NCBI RefSeq assembly: GCF_014337155.1
Contig: NZ_CP060632.1
Location: 1,991,001 to 2,055,000 of the forward strand
Origin: Wujia chipingensis
Lineage (GTDB): Bacteria; Bacillota; Clostridia; Lachnospirales; Lachnospiraceae
DNA: 64,000 bases
Direction: 5' to 3'
Positions 1 to 8,492 of this stretch are shown one piece after another; position 1 is the first letter of the stretch, and each line of letters begins with the position of its first letter. A program made the translations under genes and the position numbers. Below the pieces are notes generated by a model. The model was not told where the DNA came from and searched no databases. It saw only the letters and a list, made by a program, of their open reading frames with translations.

Positions 1-240
1 CGCCTTTTCTATGCCAATAATAATCTTCACATTTTTGAACTTATCGATTGCTCTGCTTAAAAAACTGGCAGACGATACATATGTCACACACAGTAACTGA
101 TCATATTTTTCAGCGTCAAACAATTCGTCCCATGCAACATCTTTACATTCTCCATCCATTACAACACAGGTTGTATTTGTAACCGGATCTTTATTCAGAT
201 TATCAACAAAACTAAACATATCCATCTGTTCCATACCCAT
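1..240 (-). CDS. N-terminal 80 residues of an unassigned protein, cut by the window edge
   Basis: An open frame begins with ATG at 240 (reading MGMEQMDMFSFVDNLN) and runs off the left edge. It is preceded by GGAGG five bases upstream, so the start is well supported. The segment CVTYVSSASFLSRAID followed by NVKIIIGIEKA resembles the first strand-helix of phospholipase D-like nuclease or helicase-associated domains, but 80 residues are too few for a firm call. It lies about 100 bases downstream of the XRE gene on the same strand, so the two may be cotranscribed. Function is not assigned. Confidence 0.6.
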   Translation of the reverse strand, partial: MGMEQMDMFSFVDNLNKDPVTNTTCVVMDGECKDVAWDELFDAEKYDQLLCVTYVSSASFLSRAIDKFKNVKIIIGIEKA

Positions 241-340
241 TTATTCCTCCTTATTTTTATAACCCTACATACTAACATTCCTATTTAAGCACATCTACTG
301 GGCATAAAACAGGACTCGCGACAAAAATGCTACATATAAT

Positions 341-1183
341 CTATTTTTTCTCCACATTGATCATATATTTTTTCGCTTCTTCATCAGCATATCCCGCCAA
401 TGCATATTTATTTATCACAAAAACAAGTTTTTCTGCCTCCTCTTTTTTCCCTTCCAACATTAATCTGCTATATTCTGCCTTTAAGTTGTTATAAGCTATT
501 CTGGCACTTTCTACAGCCTCTTTTCTCTGTTCCTCTTTCCACTGTCGTCGAACAAAAAATTCATCCAAAACTCTTTCCTTCGCTTGGTACGAAAGAAGCA
601 TTAAATCCGATAAATCCTCTCGAAATCCCCAAATTTTCTCATACAAATCCTCTGACAATTCCTTCAGTTCAATAGCCCTATCAAGTTCTTCTTCCGATTT
701 GATTTTTCCTATCCCATTTAATAACTCCTCAACTAAATGATACGCCCTTTCATATGCCTTCTGTTCTCCCAATGCCCCGGCTTCCATATACAAAGCAACA
801 GCCCTTCTTTTATCTATTGCCTCTTCTGCCTCTGCTTTCGACAATGTAAGATCTATCACTACACCAATAAGAACCTTTACATCTACAAATTTCAAGATGT
901 CCTCATTTCCATGTAACATTCCACTGATAAGTTTGACTATTTCCTTACTATTATCTATTGCATCATAAGTTTCATTTTTGGAAAAATCATACCGAACAAG
1001 CTGATCCAATGATACATCAAAAAATTGAGCCATACTATCTATTTGTTCAATACTCGGTTTTGTCTCACCCGTTTCCCATTTTGCAACAGTTCCTCTACTA
1101 CTTTCACCAATTTTCTCAGCAAATTTCTCCTGAGATAATCCTTTCCTCTTTCTTAAAATGCTAATATTTTTACTTAAAAACAT
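341..1183 (-). CDS. XRE-family regulator with long helical C-terminus
   Basis: Residues 1-65 form a Cro/C1-type helix-turn-helix (ISILRKRKGLSQEKFAEKIG, then VAKWETGETKPS). The remaining 215 residues are charged and rich in Glu, Lys and Leu and are probably helical; I recognise no enzymatic domain. The start is fixed by AGGAGG at 1191-1196, seven bases before the ATG. Probably a DNA-binding regulator whose C-terminal half senses a partner or oligomerises. The partial gene on its 3' side is in the same orientation and may be its target or partner. Confidence 0.8.
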   Translation of the reverse strand: MFLSKNISILRKRKGLSQEKFAEKIGESSRGTVAKWETGETKPSIEQIDSMAQFFDVSLDQLVRYDFSKNETYDAIDNSKEIVKLISGMLHGNEDILKFVDVKVLIGVVIDLTLSKAEAEEAIDKRRAVALYMEAGALGEQKAYERAYHLVEELLNGIGKIKSEEELDRAIELKELSEDLYEKIWGFREDLSDLMLLSYQAKERVLDEFFVRRQWKEEQRKEAVESARIAYNNLKAEYSRLMLEGKKEEAEKLVFVINKYALAGYADEEAKKYMINVEKK

Positions 1184-1346
1184 ATTGTGACCTCCTATCT
1201 GTTCTTTTGATGATCATATTTTACTTTCTTTTCCGTACTCTTTCGATACATAATCGCGAACTTTTTGTTCTTTTAACGTACATTTTATACATTTTTATAT
1301 ATAATATACATACATCAAAATGCATATACCTTCCCTAATTATAAAA

Positions 1347-1372
1347 AGAGCCGATCCCTCGACTCTCTAAAC
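1347..1372 (-). terminator. Rho-independent terminator after the MFS gene
   Basis: On the minus strand AGAGTCGA pairs with TCGGCTCT across a GGGA loop (8 bp with one G-U), followed by TTTTTAT. It sits about 30 bases past the stop of the transporter gene. Confidence 0.75.
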
Positions 1373-1403
1373 TTCCCTACAAAATATTCTCTTCCTCTCC
1401 CCC

Positions 1404-2687
1404 TCAAGACACCCCATCTTCCCCAAATCTCATCCTCACTTTCTTTCCTTCTCCCTTTTCTTCCGCGGTCGCCATCCGGAACACAATCATTCCGAGTACA
1501 AAGAACACGGATATCGCGCCTACTCCGATATTCACCTTGCCGGTCACCTGCGAGATCAGGCTGATTACGGTTGTTCCAAGGAAGGATGCACCTTTTCCGC
1601 ATATATCCATCAGACCAAAATATTCGCCGGATTTTTCCGGCGGTATGATCTTGGCGAAATACGACCGGGATAACGCCTGAATTCCGCCCTGGAATATGCC
1701 AACCAGAATCGCCAGAACCCAGAACTGCCACTGCTCCCTCAGGAAGATAGCGAATATGGCAATGCCAAGATATGCTCCAATACAGATTGTGATGAGTCGT
1801 TCTGTTTTATAACAATTGGCTAACTTGCCGAATATGATTGCAAAAGGGAATGCTACGATCTGTGTGACAAGCAGTGCCAGAAGCAGTTTCGTACTGTCAA
1901 ATCCGAGCGCGGTTCCATAGGCGGTTGCCATATCAATGATCGTGTAGACGCCATCGATGTAGAAGAAAAATGCCAGCAGGAACAGGAAGATTTTCTTCTC
2001 GTTTCTCACATTTTTCAAAGTGACGCCCAGACGTTTGAAGCTGTTCCGAATCGCCCGCGGCTTCCGTTCCACGTAATGTTTCTGCTTGTAGATCTTAAGA
2101 AGCGGAATTGTCGCGCCAATCCACCAGACCGCAACAATCGCAAATGAAATCATCATCGCAAGCTCCATACTGATTCCGATCTTCCCTGCACCGAGCACGA
2201 TTCCCAGGCATAAAACAAATGGCACACAGCTTCCGATATAGCCCCAGGCATATCCCTGTGAAGATACGTTATCCATCCGTTCTTCGGTTGTGACATCGCC
2301 AAGCATCGAATCATAGAAGATCAGGCTCCCGGAGAATCCCGTCTTCGCAATAATATAAATGATCAGAAAGACCATCCATTGTCTGGCGAATCCAAGTGCC
2401 AGACAGCCGATTCCTCCGATCAGCATCGTTGCGGTAAAGATTGGTTTCTTCAGTCCCTTCGTATCTGCCAACGTTCCGAATACCGGTCCGAGCAATGCTA
2501 CGATGATCGTTGCAGCAGAAGTCGCATACCCCCAATACGCAAGATAATCGACTGAAGAGAGTCCTGCATTTCCTGCCAGATAGTTAAAATAGATCGGCAT
2601 GATTGTTGAGACAAGCAGCACAAACGCAGAATTTCCCACGTCGTATAATACCCAGTTTCTTTCAGCCTTTGTCATTTTCGTTTTCAC
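1404..2687 (-). CDS. MFS transporter, UMF1/Atg22-like
   Basis: A 427-residue polytopic membrane protein with about twelve hydrophobic segments. The N-terminus (WVLYDVGNSAFVLLVSTIMP) and the segment GPVFGTLADTKGLKKP are typical of the UMF1 branch of the major facilitator superfamily, related to eukaryotic Atg22 vacuolar effluxers. Substrate is unknown. The start is probably GTG at 2687, supported by GGAGG nine bases upstream; an ATG four codons in is possible. The start lies only four bases after the stop of the phospholipase C-like gene, so the two form an operon, ended by the hairpin at 1347-1372. Confidence 0.85.
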   Translation of the reverse strand: MKTKMTKAERNWVLYDVGNSAFVLLVSTIMPIYFNYLAGNAGLSSVDYLAYWGYATSAATIIVALLGPVFGTLADTKGLKKPIFTATMLIGGIGCLALGFARQWMVFLIIYIIAKTGFSGSLIFYDSMLGDVTTEERMDNVSSQGYAWGYIGSCVPFVLCLGIVLGAGKIGISMELAMMISFAIVAVWWIGATIPLLKIYKQKHYVERKPRAIRNSFKRLGVTLKNVRNEKKIFLFLLAFFFYIDGVYTIIDMATAYGTALGFDSTKLLLALLVTQIVAFPFAIIFGKLANCYKTERLITICIGAYLGIAIFAIFLREQWQFWVLAILVGIFQGGIQALSRSYFAKIIPPEKSGEYFGLMDICGKGASFLGTTVISLISQVTGKVNIGVGAISVFFVLGMIVFRMATAEEKGEGKKVRMRFGEDGVS

Positions 2688-2691
2688 GTTG

Positions 2692-3501
2692 CTACGCCTC
2701 CTTCTCTTTGCCGCTAAATGTATAGTTATAGAGCGTATTTAACGCCTCTTCTTTTGCCATATACTTTCCATACGCATCAATCAGCATAACTGCCCGGCTC
2801 TTGGCCACAGCGTACAACTGATGCAGCTTCGCTGTGCTGTCCTCACATGCCGGATTTGCTTCAAAATTTACCAGCAATCCATGCATTTCTTTGTAATTTC
2901 CGGACAGACGGAGTATGGCATAGATCAGCATTCTTTTTAATCTGGAAGGTGCGAGCAGTAAATGATTATTCTGAATCATTCCCTTCAACGCTTTTTTAAC
3001 CTGCTTTGGTTCTGCCCCTTGGAAGAATGGTGCAATCACGCTGGCATTTTCCATGGATGGGACGATATGCTTCGTCAGGTCTTGTCGAACCGGGTCTTTC
3101 CCATCTTCGATCATTAAGCTCCGGTCAAACTCTACTTCTATTTCTGTATGAGACACGCCACTTTGCGCAATCTTCTCATCGATATATCCGTGGCAGGTGG
3201 AATCCAAGGCAAAATGGCAGATGAATCCATAGATATAGGCAAGTGCCGCTTCCTTATCAGATGCCTTCTCTATGATTTCAGCCGCCTTCCCGAAGAAATA
3301 TTTTCCGGAACGTTCGTGCAGTCCATACCCGATTGCATTGACCGGGTTCGTCACCAACGGATGATAGTAAAACAAGATATCCGGTCCGTGCAGACCTATA
3401 TCGTAAAGCTGTTTATGTTTCATAATGATATCGTGGGCAGGGACAGAAACCTGTTTGATTACTTCCTGTCCCATCCGGTAATGTGCATATGTAGATGGCA
3501 T
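2692..3501 (-). CDS. Zinc-dependent phospholipase C family protein
   Basis: A 269-residue protein that begins MPSTYAHYRMGQ. It has the scattered His and Asp residues of the bacterial zinc-dependent phospholipase C fold: H7, HGPDILFYYHP, FICHFALDSTCHGYID and HTEIEVEFDR. No signal peptide is visible, unlike secreted clostridial alpha-toxins, so this is a cytoplasmic family member of unproven activity. I chose the internal ATG at 3501 because GAGGA lies just upstream; the longer frame to 3537 adds twelve residues with no ribosome site. It is translated into the MFS gene with a four-base gap. Confidence 0.8.
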   Translation of the reverse strand: MPSTYAHYRMGQEVIKQVSVPAHDIIMKHKQLYDIGLHGPDILFYYHPLVTNPVNAIGYGLHERSGKYFFGKAAEIIEKASDKEAALAYIYGFICHFALDSTCHGYIDEKIAQSGVSHTEIEVEFDRSLMIEDGKDPVRQDLTKHIVPSMENASVIAPFFQGAEPKQVKKALKGMIQNNHLLLAPSRLKRMLIYAILRLSGNYKEMHGLLVNFEANPACEDSTAKLHQLYAVAKSRAVMLIDAYGKYMAKEEALNTLYNYTFSGKEKEA

Positions 3502-3623
3502 ATTCTTTTCCTCGCTTTGAATATATTGCTTTCTCAAATTTCTGTTCTATTATAAAATTGAAATTTGCCACTCTACTATCATATTTCTGTGGAAACCATG
3601 TAAAATCTAAGTCAAATTTCTGC

Positions 3624-3677
3624 ATGACGGCTCACCACGGCATCTCGCCTGTCGGCTCGATGAACATTTGCCGTCAT
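3624..3677. repeat. Short imperfect palindrome in a gene-free stretch
   Basis: ATGACGGC (3624-3631) and GCCGTCAT (3670-3677) are perfect inverted arms of 8 bp. GC-rich DNA lies between them, with further partial pairing (CATC/GATG). There is no T-run on either side, so it is not an obvious terminator. The 288 bases between 3502 and 3789 hold only this, the hairpin at 3729-3756 and no convincing gene. Confidence 0.4.
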
Positions 3678-3728
3678 ATAGAAATCCGTGCAAGCACGAT
3701 TTCTGCATTCCGGCTTATTGCGCAAAAA

Positions 3729-3756
3729 AGCGCCGGTTCGTTTCCGAACCAACGCT
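3729..3756 (-). terminator. Strong terminator after the chemotaxis receptor remnant
   Basis: A 12-bp stem (AGCGTTGGTTCG with CGAACCGGCGCT, two G-U pairs) closes a GAAA tetraloop and is followed by TTTTTT on the minus strand. It lies 33 bases beyond the stop of the remnant and is probably the original terminator of that gene. Confidence 0.85.
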
Positions 3757-3789
3757 TCTACATTCTTTTTCTATTTATATTCTTACTTC

Positions 3790-4053
3790 TTACATACGGA
3801 AATGTGACACCACGCCTGCCATATCATTGGCGGATGAGCTGACTTCCGTCGACATCTCGGTCACACTGTTTACAGTGCCAAGCACCTCATCACTAAAGAA
3901 AATCGTTCCCTTAACCGTATCCTCATTTCTCTGTGCAATATCACTTAAGTTCTTGATATCTTTTCCGATCTCATCGGTTTCTTTGCCTAACTGTACAGTT
4001 GCATCACGAATGACATCCACACCATCTGCAACATGAGATACATGCTCCTGCAT
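3790..4053 (-). pseudogene. Remnant of a methyl-accepting chemotaxis protein (C-terminal tip)
   Basis: The last 88 residues in this frame look like the end of an MCP signalling domain: alternating polar and hydrophobic helix such as VADGVDVIRDATVQLGKE, then LSDIAQRNEDTV, and the ending SSSANDMAGVVSHFRM. A complete receptor needs several hundred more residues with membrane spans, which are absent. Upstream the frame runs into the terminator hairpin of the next gene, showing the 5' part was deleted. No ribosome binding site is seen at the first plausible Met. The downstream terminator is intact. No other chemotaxis gene occurs in the window. Confidence 0.75.
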
Positions 4054-4120
4054 TTTATGTATCTTTAAATTATACACCGGATTGTATCGTAATTCTATCT
4101 TTTTCAGACGAAATGCAATA

Positions 4121-4142
4121 AAGAGCCGATCACTCGGCTCTT
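4121..4142 (-). terminator. Terminator after the zinc-ribbon XRE gene
   Basis: AAGAGCCGA pairs with TCGGCTCTT (9 bp) around a four-base loop, with a modest TTTATT tail on the minus strand. Its core resembles the hairpin at 1347-1372. Confidence 0.7.
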
Positions 4143-4163
4143 CACTAACGCTTCTATTCATCA

Positions 4164-4928
4164 TTACCGTTTCTTATATACGACCAGCTCGGGATTCTCG
4201 CCACTCGCATCATAGGTACTCACCAAAATGAAATCCATGCCTGCAAGCACACCGAAATACCGGTCTCCGCCAAACTCACATTCCAACTGATTGCCAAGAT
4301 AGGTTTTTTTGTCATCTAAGAATTTTACTGTCTCCCCACTTGGAAGTGGATACGCCAGATTCACATACTGACCGACGAGTGCATTCAACTTTTCCACCTT
4401 CGGCAATCCTTCGATATGAAGGTCGTTAATCTCTTTTATCAACTGATGTTTGAATTCATCGAACTGTCCGCCATCGCTCAGTTCATCGTACCGCTTCCAA
4501 TAGTCTAACTTCGGGAGCAGATCCTTCATATATTCCCGCGCCTGTTCCTCCGGAAATTCATCCGTCACCATATGCTTGACTGCAACATCGATCAAATCAT
4601 CCATATTACTGTATGTATACATGCCATCTGCATAGCACCATTTGCAATACGATTCATTCATTGTCCCATCCCGGTCATGCCCGATGATCTCATCCTCGAG
4701 CGGCATGCCACAGCACTGACAGATCAATCTTCTCGGTTGTCCAAGCAGTGTATTGATTGAGACATCAAATACTTTCGACAGCAGCTTTAACGTATCCGTA
4801 TTCGGCACGGTTTCGCCATTCTCCCAGCGCGATACTGCCTGTCTTGTCACCATGATTTTCTCGGCTAATTCATCCTGCGATAATCCCTGCTTCGTGCGAA
4901 GTTCCAAAATCACATTTTTTGTTTCCAT
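4164..4928 (-). CDS. XRE regulator with zinc ribbon
   Basis: The 254-residue product starts METKNVILELRTKQGLSQDE, a Cro-type helix-turn-helix to about residue 65 (VSRWENGETVPN). Next is a zinc-ribbon segment with CQCCGMPLEDE and CKWCYADG cysteine pairs and a helical stretch of the putative zinc ribbon family. The C-terminal 100 residues form a mixed domain that I do not recognise, possibly ligand sensing. The ATG at 4928 is preferred to an ATG 15 bases upstream because GGAGGTG precedes it. This architecture is common in Clostridia as a single-gene regulator; its target is unknown. Confidence 0.8.
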   Translation of the reverse strand: METKNVILELRTKQGLSQDELAEKIMVTRQAVSRWENGETVPNTDTLKLLSKVFDVSINTLLGQPRRLICQCCGMPLEDEIIGHDRDGTMNESYCKWCYADGMYTYSNMDDLIDVAVKHMVTDEFPEEQAREYMKDLLPKLDYWKRYDELSDGGQFDEFKHQLIKEINDLHIEGLPKVEKLNALVGQYVNLAYPLPSGETVKFLDDKKTYLGNQLECEFGGDRYFGVLAGMDFILVSTYDASGENPELVVYKKR

Positions 4929-4996
4929 CCCATTCACCTCCATGATGCTATCTTAACAGACAACCGCTTACGATAAAAGCAACCTGCTGTTTCCCC

Positions 4997-5680
4997 TTAG
5001 ATGTTCTCCGTATACCGGCAATCCGGGAATCCCTTGCACCCCCAGAACTCGCCGAACTTTCCTTTTCTTTTAACCATCGTCATTCCACATTTTGGACAAG
5101 TCTTAACATTCTGCCGCGCGTCCGCCGTTCCTTCCCCAGACAATTCTTTTCCAAGCAATTCAAATACTTTCTGGTTCATCTTACAGTCTGTCAATGCGCG
5201 ATGCGCACCTGCCGTAGAGATTCCATAATAGTTCGCAAGATCACCCAGTCTCCGATGCTTCCAATCCGGGAATACGTTTTTTGCTAGGCGCAATGTATCC
5301 ACGAAATCATTTGGAAGTATCAATCCCATATATTTCTCAAAGTCCCGATACAGAAACTTCATATCAAACGCCGCAATATTATGTCCAACCAGAATATCAT
5401 TTCCGATAAATGCAAGGAACAACGGTAACACTTCTTCAAACTCCGGTGCATCTGCCACCATCTCATCATAGATGTGATTGACCGCGCTCGCACCATACGG
5501 AATCGTTCGTCCCGGATTAACAAGTGTGCTGAATTCATCGATGATTTTACCGCCGCGCACCTTCACGGCTGAGATTTCAATTACCTCATCGTAGTTTGCA
5601 GAAATTCCGGTTGTCTCCAGATCATATAACACATAGTCCGGTACATATTTATTTAATTGTTTTCCTCTTTTGTTACTCAT
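4997..5680 (-). CDS. DnaQ-like 3'-5' exonuclease with zinc finger
   Basis: Residues 10-175 carry the DEDDh exonuclease motifs: ExoI YDLETTG, ExoII HNIAAFDMKFL, and ExoIII with HRALTDCKM. This is the PolC/epsilon-type proofreading fold as a free-standing protein. The C-terminus adds a four-cysteine zinc finger (CPKCGMTMVKRKG, then WGCKGFPDC) like the DNA-binding fingers at the end of topoisomerase I. It probably trims DNA or RNA ends in repair. The start may be this ATG or a GTG at 5692. The gene follows the stop of the PurM-like gene by about 10-20 bases, implying cotranscription. Confidence 0.85.
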   Translation of the reverse strand: MSNKRGKQLNKYVPDYVLYDLETTGISANYDEVIEISAVKVRGGKIIDEFSTLVNPGRTIPYGASAVNHIYDEMVADAPEFEEVLPLFLAFIGNDILVGHNIAAFDMKFLYRDFEKYMGLILPNDFVDTLRLAKNVFPDWKHRRLGDLANYYGISTAGAHRALTDCKMNQKVFELLGKELSGEGTADARQNVKTCPKCGMTMVKRKGKFGEFWGCKGFPDCRYTENI

Positions 5681-5702
5681 TTGTAAGTCCACTTGTTCTC
5701 AT

Positions 5703-6662
5703 TCACAACACTTTATGTATCTCATCCCCATTCACCGGAGACAGGCACCGGTGTTCCAGCTCATTTACCACGATCAGCTTCTCTTTTTTCTCTGTCACAA
5801 CACCGATCACGGCGGCTTCCATTTCCTGCTCTGCCAGATGCTCCACCAGCTTCTCTCCATCTTCCACAACTACAAACAGGCAACCGGTTGCATCTAGGAG
5901 ATACGGATTGATATTGAAGAACTCGCAGATTTCAATTGTCTCCTGTCGGATTGGAATATCTACATGTTGTACCTCAAAGCCCTTATCCATCCAGACGCCC
6001 ATCTGCCACAGGGCACCATAGACACCACCCGATGAGCCATCATGCATATAGCAGATATCCATGCCGGAATCTGCAATCTTCCGCGCCGCATCCGCAATGC
6101 TATACGCATCCTCCTTGACACTTGCCATATCCAGATAGAAATCCGGGAACCGCGTATGCAGTTCTTCCCGCTTTTCCTTCAGAATTATATCTGCACCCAT
6201 CAGACCCGCCTGCCCGACCATGACGATCTCATAGTCCGGCTTGATTTTCTTTTTATTTGCATGGTACTCGCTCGCTGTTCCAAGCATTGTCACAACAAAC
6301 TGCGCCCGCGCAAATACTTCAGACACCTGGGTGTGACCACCTAAGATCTGTATGCCCTTTGCTTCTGCATAGGAATTGAAATCTGCCATATAGCCTTTGA
6401 TCCATGATTCCTTTACATTTCCCGGCAGGAGCATCGTAAGACGTGCACCCTCGACCTGTCCGCCGGAGCACGCAAAATTATTCATCGCTTTCACCCACGC
6501 GATCCACGGCGTATCACCGATGCCATCTGCACTTACGCTTCCATGCAGGTTCGCATAATCGTTTCCAACTGCTGCCGATACCGAAAGCTTCGGATTCAAT
6601 CTTCGTATATGTTTAATCACCGAACGCGACAGATAGCGCTCCGGCAAGCTTCCTTGTTCCAT
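5703..6662 (-). CDS. AIR synthase-related protein (PurM/HypE/SelD superfamily)
   Basis: A 319-residue protein with the two-domain architecture of the ATP-dependent PurM superfamily. The N-terminal part has SADGIGDTPWIAWVKAMNN in the metal/ATP-binding position. The C-terminal domain has MHDGSSGGVYGALWQM, the glycine-rich phosphate motif, and NPYLLDATGCLFVVV. No neighbour from purine, hydrogenase, selenium or thiamine pathways is present, so the substrate is open. AAGGAG precedes the ATG. An extended -10 box lies 71-76 bases upstream. Confidence 0.75.
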   Translation of the reverse strand: MEQGSLPERYLSRSVIKHIRRLNPKLSVSAAVGNDYANLHGSVSADGIGDTPWIAWVKAMNNFACSGGQVEGARLTMLLPGNVKESWIKGYMADFNSYAEAKGIQILGGHTQVSEVFARAQFVVTMLGTASEYHANKKKIKPDYEIVMVGQAGLMGADIILKEKREELHTRFPDFYLDMASVKEDAYSIADAARKIADSGMDICYMHDGSSGGVYGALWQMGVWMDKGFEVQHVDIPIRQETIEICEFFNINPYLLDATGCLFVVVEDGEKLVEHLAEQEMEAAVIGVVTEKKEKLIVVNELEHRCLSPVNGDEIHKVL

Positions 6663-6732
6663 GTTTTATCTTCTCCTTATATCTTACATCATTATGTAAT
6701 CGCCTGATAATCTACACACATCACTGTACTTC

Positions 6733-6741
6733 ATTATACCA
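6733..6741 (-). promoter_or_regulatory. Extended -10 promoter for the PurM-like gene
   Basis: On the minus strand TGGTATAAT provides a perfect TATAAT with an upstream TGn extension. No good -35 box lies at the expected distance, which fits an extended -10 promoter. It sits between the methyltransferase stop and the PurM-like gene. Confidence 0.5.
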
Positions 6742-6794
6742 TGCATATATTTGTTCCGATTCATCCTATCCAATGCACATACGCATCCTGTTCA

Positions 6795-7598
6795 TCACAA
6801 TTCCTTACGAAGTATATCCACCGTATGTGCCCCTGCACCGATCAGATCCGGTCGTTCACACACCTTCAACTGATACGCCACGAAAAGCTCATAGCTCTCC
6901 TCACTTAACTGATTCACAAACGGACGGATATAATTGGCTGGTCCATCCGGTGATAAAATCTTTTCCCGCTTTAATCCAACCGCTTGATTGTAGCCGTCGA
7001 TGTCCTCAATCCGTTCAAATGCATACAGACTATCCGCTGCAGGTACCGTATGATACGATGCATCCAATGTTCCATTCTTCACGCTTTCCTCCAGATGGTT
7101 CTCCTGAATACCATATACGACCACGGCATACTCATTCATCACATAGGCGACTAATATAATCCCGCCCGGTTTCGTCACGCGTTTCGCTTCGGAGAGCGCC
7201 TGAATCTTCTCCTCCTTCGTCATCAGATGATACATCGGTCCGAAGAGGAGTGTCAGATCATAGGTGTTATCTTCCAGCTTCTTCAGATGCAGCGCATTTC
7301 CCTGCATCGCATGCACGTTACTGTTTTTCTGCTTCAATATTCCCAAATTATGCTTCACCAGCTCCACAGCCGTCACATCGTAACCTTCCTCACAGAGTGC
7401 CACGCTGTAACGTCCGGTTCCGGCACCGATATCGAGAATCCTGATATCTTCCCGGTTCGTGACCTTCAACTCCTGCATCCGCACATCCAGATAATCATGA
7501 ATATATTTCATCGTGATGCGGTACTCGATTTGCCCATGCCTTGAATTTAATCGTTTTTCCTCATTGAATTTATTGTAATATTCTTCGATCTTGTTCAT
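6795..7598 (-). CDS. Class I SAM-dependent methyltransferase
   Basis: The Rossmann methyltransferase core is clear: motif I ILDIGAGTGRYSVAL, then VTAVELVKHNL, the NTYDLTLLFGPMYHL segment, and RVTKPGGIILVAYV. The product from ATG 7598 is 267 residues; a GTG at 7646 would overlap the VWA gene by 11 bases and add 16 charged residues. Substrate is unknown. Being last in a run with chelatase-like genes, it might modify a tetrapyrrole or a protein partner. This is inference from position only; the sequence is not close to the corrin-ring methyltransferases that I would recognise. Confidence 0.8.
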   Translation of the reverse strand: MNKIEEYYNKFNEEKRLNSRHGQIEYRITMKYIHDYLDVRMQELKVTNREDIRILDIGAGTGRYSVALCEEGYDVTAVELVKHNLGILKQKNSNVHAMQGNALHLKKLEDNTYDLTLLFGPMYHLMTKEEKIQALSEAKRVTKPGGIILVAYVMNEYAVVVYGIQENHLEESVKNGTLDASYHTVPAADSLYAFERIEDIDGYNQAVGLKREKILSPDGPANYIRPFVNQLSEESYELFVAYQLKVCERPDLIGAGAHTVDILRKEL

Positions 7599-7635
7599 TT
7601 CTTTTTCAACTTTCTTATCGTCTGGCTCCGTCCGG

Positions 7636-8472
7636 TTACTCTGCACATTTCACATATGCACCATCTGCAAGCTCTGCGATTCTCACTCCGATTCCCATTC
7701 CGAATATACTGTTTTCGGTATCAATCACCAGAAGCGGCAACTCATTTTTCCTCAAATCCTCCGCTGCCTGATACACCAGCTTTACCGGATTCCCATGTTC
7801 TGTATCATAATTGGACTTGCCATCCGTAATCAGCACAGTGAGATGGATATCCTCTGGATATTTGCGGCGATCCGTCAACTGTACCTGTTCTGCCAAACGC
7901 AGCCCCATCGCAAGTGGTGTATTGCCCTTTGCTTTCAGCCCCCGCATGTTCTCTGCCGCGACATCCACGCTCTTTGTAAATGGCAGCTTCACCGTGGCAT
8001 GCTTATCTCCAAATAAGATTAGTCCCACCCGGTCGCGGTCACAATAGGCTTTTTCAAGCATTGCCATCACTGCGCTTTTTGCAAATGCAAGGCGTTTGTT
8101 CGCACCCTGCGACCGGCTGGCATCCACAACAAAAAGTACGGTACTGTGCTTCTTGTTGCGATATCGTTTCATACGCAGATCTTCTGGCATGATCTGTCCC
8201 TGAAGTCCGTCTTTCTCCATGTGGCTTCCACGTTCCACACATGTCCGGATCGTCGCCGGGATATCAACATCCGAAAGGCCGCACATTTTCCTTTCTGCTT
8301 CGGATGGCACCACAGATCCACTGTGCTTTCCTTTTTTTATCTTTAATTGTGCCGCACGTTTCTGTGCAAACGGAAGCTCCAGAGATGCCATCATCTCATC
8401 TAGTACTTCTATAATCGAGCGTTCCCTTCCACTTTGCTCAACCGGGAGAAATATTTCCTCCTGCATATCCAC
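7636..8472 (-). CDS. VWA protein, magnesium chelatase BchD-like
   Basis: About 100 basic residues precede a von Willebrand A domain with an intact MIDAS signature: VVDASRSQG (DxSxS), the threonine segment GNTPLAMGLR, and ITDGKSN. This is the architecture of the small BchD-type subunit, with the AAA+ part of a full BchD missing. It lies 20 bases behind the AAA+ partner and is probably the adaptor linking ATPase to chelatase. The start is either GTG 8472 or ATG 8466; neither has a strong ribosome site. Confidence 0.85.
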   Translation of the reverse strand: MDMQEEIFLPVEQSGRERSIIEVLDEMMASLELPFAQKRAAQLKIKKGKHSGSVVPSEAERKMCGLSDVDIPATIRTCVERGSHMEKDGLQGQIMPEDLRMKRYRNKKHSTVLFVVDASRSQGANKRLAFAKSAVMAMLEKAYCDRDRVGLILFGDKHATVKLPFTKSVDVAAENMRGLKAKGNTPLAMGLRLAEQVQLTDRRKYPEDIHLTVLITDGKSNYDTEHGNPVKLVYQAAEDLRKNELPLLVIDTENSIFGMGIGVRIAELADGAYVKCAE

Positions 8473-8492
8473 ATTTTTCTGCTTCGCAGAGT

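Noticed and set aside
3413..3625. Minus-strand ORF of 70 residues overlapping the start of the phospholipase C-like gene
   Set aside because: It lies in another frame over a well-supported gene and has no ribosome site or recognisable domain.
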